Below are positions 32,943 to 39,390 of a stretch of DNA of 39,390 nt, one piece after another (position 1 is the stretch's first letter; the number at the start of each line of letters is the position of its first letter). The notes beneath the pieces are model-generated. The model did not search any database. It worked only from the letters and a program-made list of their open reading frames with translations, and was not told the origin of the DNA. Where the stretch lies: NCBI GenBank assembly GCA_019695175.1, contig JAIBAM010000026.1, forward strand, positions 1 through 39,390, given 5' to 3'. Position numbers and translations under genes: made by a program. Origin of the DNA: Bdellovibrionales bacterium. Lineage in GTDB: Bacteria > Bdellovibrionota > Bdellovibrionia > Bdellovibrionales > UBA1609.

Positions 32943-34796
32943 ATGTTCATGATTAGATCTTTTTTTGTTTTTTTAATAGTCACTATTGCAACGACACCCA
33001 AATTCAGCTTTGCTGATGGAGTCATCCCCAATTATGAAGCACTCCTAGCTGCGAGTGGGTTATCTCAAGCGCTGAACAGTCCGTCCTTGAGGAATTATGC
33101 TTTGAGAGCACTTAGTAACCATAATCTAGACCAACATTTTGATCAAGGAATGCCCAGACCTCTGTTTGCTCCAATGCCTCCAGAAAGAAGCCCTGGACCA
33201 ACATGTAGAGCTTTACTTTCATCCCTTGGTTTTGGTAACCGAAAAACTGATTCGGAAGATCCTCGTAAGCCTAGGTATGTTAGTGGACCTACAAGACTAA
33301 TGAGTGATTTCGATGTAGTAGATCCGAACAATACTCCTTTAGCTAGAAGTATTGTTGATGCATACGCTACACTACTTCGTTCCCTCGATGCAAAGATGTA
33401 TGGTGAAGTAATGACTCTTGGAGCTTTTGACTTATTCATCAGTGATGCAGCACCTCCAGAAGCTTTATATAAAGAAGTACAAGCTTTTGTAAGAAGAGCA
33501 CTCGCGGCCGATTGGAGGTTAGCAAGGTCTGGTGTAATTGAGCAGTTCTTTCACCCTTCTGTGCAAGGAAGTATTCAAGCTTTCCTAAGCCAACTAAGCG
33601 GACCGAACCGTGTGGATCTTGCAAGTTACTTTGACCAGAATATCAAGATGCCACCAGGCAGACTAAGCGCAGTTTTAGATGCTGAATTTCAAATAGAACA
33701 GTATCGGCAATCAAATCCTATCGTCCCTGATGGAATAGATGTCGACCTTTGGGTAGATCCAATGAGTGGTGTTGAGGGTTGGGAAGATTTGTCTTCACTA
33801 AAGACCTATCAAGCACGCCTCGGCCAAGTTAAGGAAGGTAAAATCAAAGTAAGATTAAAAGATGGTCTTCTTATGCCTGAAACTCTTGCGCTAATGGTTG
33901 ACTTCAGTTCATTTTTTACGACTAAGCATAGAGGAGGTAACGCTCACAACCTAAGTTATAGCATTCATACCATCCCCGTTCCCCTCATAGGCCAAGCTTC
34001 TAGAAAGGAGGTCATTGCTGCAACAGCTCTCGCATTAATGGAGTTCCGCCATCATGTAGAGAGTCCTTCTACTCCCGGACCACTTCTCTGGGATTTTGCA
34101 GCGGAGCTGCTGGGCTTGAAGCACCTAATTAATCTACTTTTGGAATCTAATCTATCGACGAAGAGAGAAGTTTTGTTACAGGCAAATCAACTAGCTAAAA
34201 TCGATATTCGTGGTTACGACGTCGCTATAGGGACATTGGTAGCAGCACGTCTTGCAATTTTTGAATACATTAATGCTAATCTATTCTCATTTAGGGAGAA
34301 AATTCCTGGAGTGCGTACGCTTACTACACCTGAACCAGATGTTTTACTTACTACACAACAATTGCTTACTTTCATTGTAAAATATATAAAGCCAGACAAT
34401 GCTGCTGAGAGTTATCAGACCCTTGTTACCCTTATAACCACAGTGGGTAGACAGATAAGAGTAACACAAGAAATAGCCAAACAAGAACATCTTAGAAGAT
34501 TGGCTCTCGAAGATATACAACGGCAAACAGAGTATCTACAAAGGCGCCAACAAGCAGATGCCCGTGCGGAAATTGCAAGTTGGGTACGAGATCACGAACA
34601 AGAAATCCAAGAGAGGAGACGTCTTCTCGAAGCGCGGCCTCAACGTCCACCCACTACTACTCACCCCTCCCCACAACACGCTGTCGTAGTAGTAGAAGGT
34701 GTAACTCTTCCCATCGACGAAGAGTTACCTCCTCAAGAAATTGGGGATCCTGCTGCAGATGATGGTGGTGGTGGACAAGTGGAAGCGGATGATTAG
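32943..34796 (+). CDS. large secreted protein, unknown, with Pro-rich and acidic tail
   Basis: The product has 617 residues and no recognised family. A signal peptide (MFMIRSFFVFLIVTIATT, cleavage near SFA at residue 24) directs export. The central part (about 100-500) is helical with few Cys. Residues about 505-560 form a strongly charged Arg/Glu/Gln-rich coiled coil (LRRLALEDIQRQTEYL is typical). A Pro/Thr/His-rich stretch (PQRPPTTTHPSPQ) and an acidic Gly tail (DDGGGG...EADD) follow. The base composition looks richer in G+C than its neighbours by eye. It is bracketed by a 16-bp direct repeat, which could mark acquisition or may be chance. AAGGGG lies about 9 bases before the ATG. In a predatory relative it might be a secreted effector, but nothing here proves it. 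Confidence 0.75.
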   Translation: MFMIRSFFVFLIVTIATTPKFSFADGVIPNYEALLAASGLSQALNSPSLRNYALRALSNHNLDQHFDQGMPRPLFAPMPPERSPGPTCRALLSSLGFGNRKTDSEDPRKPRYVSGPTRLMSDFDVVDPNNTPLARSIVDAYATLLRSLDAKMYGEVMTLGAFDLFISDAAPPEALYKEVQAFVRRALAADWRLARSGVIEQFFHPSVQGSIQAFLSQLSGPNRVDLASYFDQNIKMPPGRLSAVLDAEFQIEQYRQSNPIVPDGIDVDLWVDPMSGVEGWEDLSSLKTYQARLGQVKEGKIKVRLKDGLLMPETLALMVDFSSFFTTKHRGGNAHNLSYSIHTIPVPLIGQASRKEVIAATALALMEFRHHVESPSTPGPLLWDFAAELLGLKHLINLLLESNLSTKREVLLQANQLAKIDIRGYDVAIGTLVAARLAIFEYINANLFSFREKIPGVRTLTTPEPDVLLTTQQLLTFIVKYIKPDNAAESYQTLVTLITTVGRQIRVTQEIAKQEHLRRLALEDIQRQTEYLQRRQQADARAEIASWVRDHEQEIQERRRLLEARPQRPPTTTHPSPQHAVVVVEGVTLPIDEELPPQEIGDPAADDGGGGQVEADD

Positions 34797-34867
34797 CGAA
34801 ATCAGACGATTCGATTACAAAGAGACCTTAAGTAATAAATTGGAAAAATATAATGTAAATTAGCCAG

Positions 34868-34883
34868 ACGACAGTAAAGCCAC
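34868..34883 (+). repeat. right copy of 16-bp direct repeat
   Basis: ACGACAGTAAAGCCAC, identical to the copy at 32811-32826, 72 bases after the stop of the secreted gene and 25 bases before the end of the pirin gene. Confidence 0.75.
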
Positions 34884-34907
34884 TGCAATCTCAAACCAAG
34901 AGTCCGT

Positions 34908-35627
34908 CTAAGGAAGAGCAAACAAGAGTAAGTGTGCACCTTGCGACCATTGCAAGGTGCAGGACTTTGTTTGTCTCAAACCGATTGCATCACCCGTGAG
35001 CAACTTATTGTTGTCTATTAAAATATCTCCACAAATAACCTGAAGCCAATAGTTTTCAAATTGGGAAAGTTGAAATTGGATTTTCCCTGATGAAGTGGCT
35101 TTGAGAACGTAGATTTCCACCTCTTGATGGATCCTTACGGAGTTATTTTTACCTTCTTTTGAGGCAACCAAAATGGGTTGATTCTTCTTAAGTTCTGGCA
35201 AAAAAGATTTTTGTTCATACCCAGGGGCTAAGTTCATTTTATCTGGTACAATCCAGATCTGTAACAAATGAGTTCTAGAGTTTTTCAGGTGATTAAACTC
35301 AGAATGACGAACTCCCATTCCAGCACTCATTCTCTGAACTTCACCAGGATAAATAATGCTTTGATTTCCCATGGAATCCTTGTGTTCAAGAGCTCCTTCT
35401 ACAACGTAGGTTAAAATCTCCATATCTTTGTGTCCATGGGTAGCAAAACCGGCGCCCCCTTTTATGATGTCCTCATTAATGACACGTAAAACCCCAAAAC
35501 CCATAAATTTCTCATCATAGTAGTCTGCAAAGGAAAAGGTGTGATGACTTTGCAGCCAACCATGATCAGCAAAGCCCCTGTCGGCTGATTTTCGTAAAAT
35601 CAATTGTTTTTTTTCATCCTCTAACAT
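34908..35627 (-). CDS. pirin-family cupin protein
   Basis: The product has 239 residues. Bacterial pirins are two-domain cupins binding Fe or another metal; some have quercetinase activity, but the physiological role is usually unknown. The N-terminal block shows GWLQSHHTFSFADYYDEKFMGFGVLRVINED (split; around 20-50). The metal ligands fall in HGHKDMEILTYVVEGALEH (about 61-79) and GVRHSEFN (about 103-110). No signal peptide is present, so it is cytosolic. The frame is open up to a TTG at 35648, but the ATG at 35627 is chosen because GGAGG lies 6 bases before it. The last 60 bases hold a 10-bp inverted repeat. It stands alone, convergent with the secreted gene. Confidence 0.88.
   Translation of the reverse strand: MLEDEKKQLILRKSADRGFADHGWLQSHHTFSFADYYDEKFMGFGVLRVINEDIIKGGAGFATHGHKDMEILTYVVEGALEHKDSMGNQSIIYPGEVQRMSAGMGVRHSEFNHLKNSRTHLLQIWIVPDKMNLAPGYEQKSFLPELKKNQPILVASKEGKNNSVRIHQEVEIYVLKATSSGKIQFQLSQFENYWLQVICGDILIDNNKLLTGDAIGLRQTKSCTLQWSQGAHLLLFALP
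34935..34961. repeat. inverted repeat inside the end of the pirin gene
   Basis: TGCACCTTGC (34935-34944) and GCAAGGTGCA (34952-34961) are exact reverse complements around seven bases. Read on the plus strand it is followed by GGACTTTGTTTGTC, somewhat T-rich, so it could help to stop transcripts from the secreted gene ending at 34796. Confidence 0.5.
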
Positions 35628-35874
35628 CAAAACCTCCACTTCGCCCAAAAAGCCAGTGAACCTATAAAAAGCAAAGAAGGATTTTCTTTTAAAAATGGGT
35701 TGTATTCAAGTTTGAAATTAAAGTTGTCATTAAGTCACTTTCTAACTAATGCTAATTGAGAAGGTGAAGCTTACACGAGCTAGAACTTATTGGAAAGGGC
35801 AGCAGCAGGCTCGAAAATTAAGACTTCAAAATAAATCTTAAAAGGTTCATTACTTTTGCAGCTGACTTATATAC

Positions 35875-35920
35875 TTTGAATCAAAGACGACAAGCAAATT
35901 TTGAATCAAGGCTGACAAGC
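35875..35920. repeat. tandem 21-bp duplication across the stop codon of the lipoprotein gene
   Basis: Two near-identical 21-base units lie 25 bases apart: 35875-35895 and 35900-35920. Both contain TTTGAATCAA and end in GACAAGC. The right unit contains the true stop codon (35906-35908) of the minus-strand gene; the left unit repeats it downstream. Confidence 0.75.
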
Positions 35921-38890
35921 TAAAGTTGTTCCACTGATAGTTGCCGTTGAGTTTGAAAGACTCGACGTACCAACTCCGCCATACTTAAGTACGGAACTCA
36001 AAGCTGACTTCAGATCGCCAACCACTAAGTGTGAAGAGCAAACATTGAGCTCACCAGCTACGAGATCAACACTATTTAATTGACCGTCATTCACCACATT
36101 CACAACTCCTTGAGATTTATTTATAGATATTTTGTAGTTTGAAAATCCACCAGACAAGCTTGGTTCTACAAATTTTATTGTCTGATCATTCGACCCAATA
36201 AGTTCAATATTTTTCAAACCATCACTATAGTTAGTAGCACTCTTAACTAAATTAACATCATTTAAAACTTGAATCTTGTTTCCTGCAGCGATCAGGCCAG
36301 AATAACTTGTGGACAGACCAATAGTTAAATTTTTTGTCACAAGATCACTCGCCAATTCTGTACCATGCTGAATTTCTAAAGATTCGAAACTAACACCTGA
36401 CGCCTTAATCGTGGATTTAACGTTATTAATTCCATGGGCTCGAGTATAAAATAAACTCCCAGATGCCGCTTCAACTCTTCCCGAAGTCACAATAAAATCA
36501 GCCATGGTCCCTATTTGACCCGAAAGTTGTGTCACTCCAGAACACTTATTTATTTCCACATGTCCGACGAGATAACCCGAAGACCCAATTTGACGGATGG
36601 ACTGATTTTTTTCGCCCTCAAGTGTGAAAACAACGGCCCGGTCCAAACGATCGTGATCTCCGGAATTTTCAACTATTAGATCCCCCTCAACAATGACTTT
36701 TGTTCCTCTTCCAAGTTTACCAAACACATAATAATTACCTCGGTGTTCAAAGTTTCCGTGAACCACAAGGCGATCCGCTTGAATATCCAGAGAACCAAAA
36801 AAATGCGCCCAGATAATATCCTGATACTCAGCAGATCCAGGAATAAAGCTGGACCCATGCCAAGCTCCTGCAAAGACCAATTTGGAATTTGCAAAATCAT
36901 ATCCAGCGGATTTGACATACTCGAAGGTGCCCGTAACCCCAACAACATCATTCATAACTACTTTTCCACTGGACTTATTAATTTTTAAAGTAGGAGCGTA
37001 GCTCACAACGTTAAATCTATTATCCAAATGGAATAAAACTCCGTTCGCTTGAGACCAAGCATCTGGTTCAACGATAAGACCACGAATATTTTGTTGTCCT
37101 TCACCCGCCAGCTCTACGACCAGAGGAATACATTGATAGTCGCAATGGGCTCCACCATAACCACCCATGACCACATCACCTAAAACTGTAATGACTGCTG
37201 GTGAAGTTAAATCTTCCCAAGTGTCGGGATTTCTACCTGTACCCAAGTTAGCATCAATACCGTAGGGGTTTATACCTAAATTTCTTTCAACAATAATATG
37301 AGAGGCCCACTGCAACCCTACAGCGTCACCCTGTTTTTTTGTAACCTCTGAAGCCCCAAGGTTGAGATCATAGAATCGAACTTCTGGAGCATAATTATTT
37401 GCATTACGAGACCAATATCGATTCAAAGTAATTTGACCTAAATTATGAGAAAACGATGCCGCAGAAGAGATGTAAAGCGATCCATTTATAGTCATTTCTT
37501 TAGGACTCACAAATGAACCACCGGTAATTTTAAGCGCTATATCATTTTTACGTTCAGGAATCCACCCGGCCCAAACTGTAGCACGATCAATCCAAAGGGA
37601 GTGCTGATCACCCACCCATTTACTTGAATTCATATTCAAGCTCACAGCTTTTAACCAAGTTCTCTGCAAATAAGCTAAAGCCACATTTGATTTTTGATAT
37701 AAAATACCACTGAAATTATTTATATCAATACTTGTTCCTCTTAATCCCACAAAACCCAACTGACCAGGAGTTCCATCAATTTCGACTTCACAGTTTGCAA
37801 CACAAGTATCATCAAACACATAATGAGCCTCTAAAAAGTTTTCATAATATATTTGTCCTGGAAATGTAGACCCATCACATTTCCCACTGACCACTTTTCC
37901 ACAGAAATTCTTCTGACTATGAGTTCCTTTACTTGTGGAATCAGCTCCAGTCCAAGTGTAGGGTGTCATCACATTTACAACCACTTTTCCTTTGCCAATT
38001 TTTTTTGTTTTGTTATTTGTTATTTGATAGGTAAATTCATCTTTGCCATAAAACCCACTTGCAGGAAGGTAAGAAATGACTTTTTCATCTAAAGTCACCG
38101 ACCCATTTTTTACCGAAACATTCTGATCTAAAGTCAACTTCAGATCACTCAAATCGACTCCAGTAACTGAACCAGTAACTGAATTAGGTAAACTTATTTT
38201 TATCTGACTTTCATCAGCATAATAATGAGTGCTGTTGGTATAAACTGTCCAATCAGTTAAGGCGACAGGATCAGAACTTGGGTTGGGATCATTAGGGGGA
38301 ATCGATGGGTCTGTTGTCGGACAATCTGTAATCGTCATTTCGGAACCATTGGGATTTTCATGAGTTGTACAACCACTCACATCAATAACGGGATTAACTT
38401 TTTTCCAACTATAAACTGTAACCTCTCTACCTTCGGCGGTACCAGAGGAGCTCACGCGATTTCCTTTAAGACACAGTATCACTTCAGAGGAAACCGCTAT
38501 ATGACTAAGGTCTAAGATTAAACGTTGGGAGATAGGAATCATTTGGGAATAATTCAAATCCATTCCACAACTTACTTGCGAGCTCAATCCAAATTTGTAC
38601 CTGTAGTGATTTGCCTGATCACTTTTAATGGATAATGCAAGAAGTTGAATGGTACTTTCCCCTGTTGGAACTCCTTCGGCACTTACTTTTAAACCTTCTG
38701 TTGTATTTCTGTTATCTGATCCATCTGAACTCGAGGATTCTTGTAGGGCTTCAGAACTCAAAGAAGAAATTTTAACTGCCACATTGTTTGTGCAGCCCAA
38801 AGCAAATGAAATACCCAATATCATCGCCGCATACAATTTTGAAATCACAATCGGCTGAATATCTATTAATATTTTGGTTTCATTTTTCAT
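35906..38890 (-). CDS. large surface lipoprotein with beta-helix-like body
   Basis: The product has 994 residues. The N-terminus is a lipoprotein signal with lipobox ALGC and Cys33, followed by a Ser/Asp-rich linker (about 45-70). An Ig-like or cadherin-like domain ends near residue 305, with the tandem motif FYGKDEFTYQITNN typical of VCBS/cadherin-like repeats. A Pro/Ser/Asp-rich spacer (DPSIPPNDPNPSSDP) precedes it. The rest, from about 310 to the end, is a long run of short Val/Ile/Asn/Gly strands, consistent with a right-handed beta helix or similar solenoid. Several Cys pairs occur (CDGST, CVANCEV, CDYQCIP). There is no C-terminal barrel. The ATG has AGGTGG 8-9 bases upstream. Surface display is inferred, since Bdellovibrio-like genomes often carry such proteins. 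Confidence 0.8.
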   Translation of the reverse strand: MKNETKILIDIQPIVISKLYAAMILGISFALGCTNNVAVKISSLSSEALQESSSSDGSDNRNTTEGLKVSAEGVPTGESTIQLLALSIKSDQANHYRYKFGLSSQVSCGMDLNYSQMIPISQRLILDLSHIAVSSEVILCLKGNRVSSSGTAEGREVTVYSWKKVNPVIDVSGCTTHENPNGSEMTITDCPTTDPSIPPNDPNPSSDPVALTDWTVYTNSTHYYADESQIKISLPNSVTGSVTGVDLSDLKLTLDQNVSVKNGSVTLDEKVISYLPASGFYGKDEFTYQITNNKTKKIGKGKVVVNVMTPYTWTGADSTSKGTHSQKNFCGKVVSGKCDGSTFPGQIYYENFLEAHYVFDDTCVANCEVEIDGTPGQLGFVGLRGTSIDINNFSGILYQKSNVALAYLQRTWLKAVSLNMNSSKWVGDQHSLWIDRATVWAGWIPERKNDIALKITGGSFVSPKEMTINGSLYISSAASFSHNLGQITLNRYWSRNANNYAPEVRFYDLNLGASEVTKKQGDAVGLQWASHIIVERNLGINPYGIDANLGTGRNPDTWEDLTSPAVITVLGDVVMGGYGGAHCDYQCIPLVVELAGEGQQNIRGLIVEPDAWSQANGVLFHLDNRFNVVSYAPTLKINKSSGKVVMNDVVGVTGTFEYVKSAGYDFANSKLVFAGAWHGSSFIPGSAEYQDIIWAHFFGSLDIQADRLVVHGNFEHRGNYYVFGKLGRGTKVIVEGDLIVENSGDHDRLDRAVVFTLEGEKNQSIRQIGSSGYLVGHVEINKCSGVTQLSGQIGTMADFIVTSGRVEAASGSLFYTRAHGINNVKSTIKASGVSFESLEIQHGTELASDLVTKNLTIGLSTSYSGLIAAGNKIQVLNDVNLVKSATNYSDGLKNIELIGSNDQTIKFVEPSLSGGFSNYKISINKSQGVVNVVNDGQLNSVDLVAGELNVCSSHLVVGDLKSALSSVLKYGGVGTSSLSNSTATISGTTLACQP

Positions 38891-39356
38891 TTAAGAACCA
38901 CCTGTTAAATTACAAAACCATTTAATTACCAGATGATTATTTATCGGTTTAACCTAGACTTAAGGTGAGATACAAAATGAGACTGAACCAAAAAATATAA
39001 ATTTAACAATAAACATAAATAGTTAAATAAATATTCTAAAATCCATTTCTCGTAGGAATCGAATTTTCTTTAGAAATACTGTCTCAAATCGAGATCTATT
39101 TTTTATTTTCAGAACCTTCTTCTATTAAAAATTTTTGCACAAATTTTATTTAAATCGACAGTTGTATAGAAATTTCTAACCACACTTAAATTAATTCATT
39201 TTAATCTGGAACAAGTGTTGCACCTTGAATTATGGAATAGGCAGGGGAAACTTTTTATTTATATAATAAAAAAAAATAAATTTATTTTAATATAAATATC
39301 AAATATTTTGTGAAAAACTACCCTACTCGAAGTTTTTCTCATGAGAATAAAATATT
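38891..39356. other. AT-rich intergenic region
   Basis: About 466 bases with no convincing gene. A perfect AT palindrome AAAATAAATTTATTTT lies at 39273-39288. It is nested between ATTTATAT (39257-39264) and ATATAAAT (39290-39297), giving an extended AT-only hairpin. It could be a regulator site or a chance product of composition. Promoters for the divergent genes at 38890 (-) and 39357 (+) should lie here. Confidence 0.4.
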
Positions 39357-39390
39357 ATGAAAAAAATTTATTTTCTTAATTTGATTTCAA
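39357..39390 (+). CDS. possible start of a secreted protein (truncated by the window end)
   Basis: ATG at 39357 opens a frame reading MKKIYFLNLIS to the window edge. The charged start followed by hydrophobic residues looks like a signal peptide. The ribosome binding site is weak (GAGAAT, 11 bases upstream). Too little is present to name the product. Confidence 0.35.
   Translation, partial: MKKIYFLNLIS

Overview
The window looks like chromosomal DNA of an AT-rich Gram-negative bacterium, most likely a member of the Bdellovibrionota (Bdellovibrio and relatives). The basis is the protein content (BamA, Skp, LolC/E and LolD, a lipid A pathway, many lipoproteins and secreted orphans), the low G+C, and a Gfo/Idh-type oxidoreductase between lpxA and lpxB. 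That oxidoreductase fits the 2,3-diamino-glucose lipid A reported for Bdellovibrio. The lineage is an inference; there is no rRNA or other decisive marker in the window.

Layout. Positions 1-3635 hold two secreted proteins of unknown function in AT-rich, gene-poor DNA. Positions 3636-6147 (+ strand) hold a short HPF-type ribosome hibernation factor, a small orphan, a DUF547 protein and an MscS channel; a small secreted protein follows at 6389-6844. A perfect 40-bp palindrome (6909-6948) separates this from a long minus-strand block.

Positions 19042 down to 6962 form what looks like one long envelope operon, in transcription order: rhodanese, prfB (with the classical +1 programmed frameshift), lolC/E-like permease, lolD, bamA, skp, fabZ, lpxA, gnnA-like oxidoreductase, lpxB, lpxK, lpxL-like acyltransferase. 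Many junctions overlap or nearly touch. The operon combines outer-membrane protein insertion, lipoprotein release and lipid A assembly with translation termination. lpxD, which often sits between skp and fabZ, is absent here.

Positions 19209-24208 hold a lipoprotein (-), a small abundant-looking secreted protein (+) whose leader carries a potential G-quadruplex, rmuC (-) and an M14 zinc carboxypeptidase (-). Positions 24567-26584 (+) hold an overlapping pair: a Cys-containing lipoprotein and an outer-membrane barrel-like protein. Positions 26641-32728 (+) encode an AddB-like Fe-S nuclease and an AddA-like helicase-nuclease, a probable double-strand-break resection complex.

Positions 32943-34796 encode a large secreted orphan bracketed by a 16-bp direct repeat. 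After it come a pirin (-) and a 994-residue lipoprotein (-). The right end may hold the first codons of another secreted protein. I found no tRNA, rRNA, CRISPR array, intact insertion sequence or prophage. No clearly new multi-gene system stands out; the best leads are the lipid A operon variant, the leader G-quadruplex and the palindromic element.
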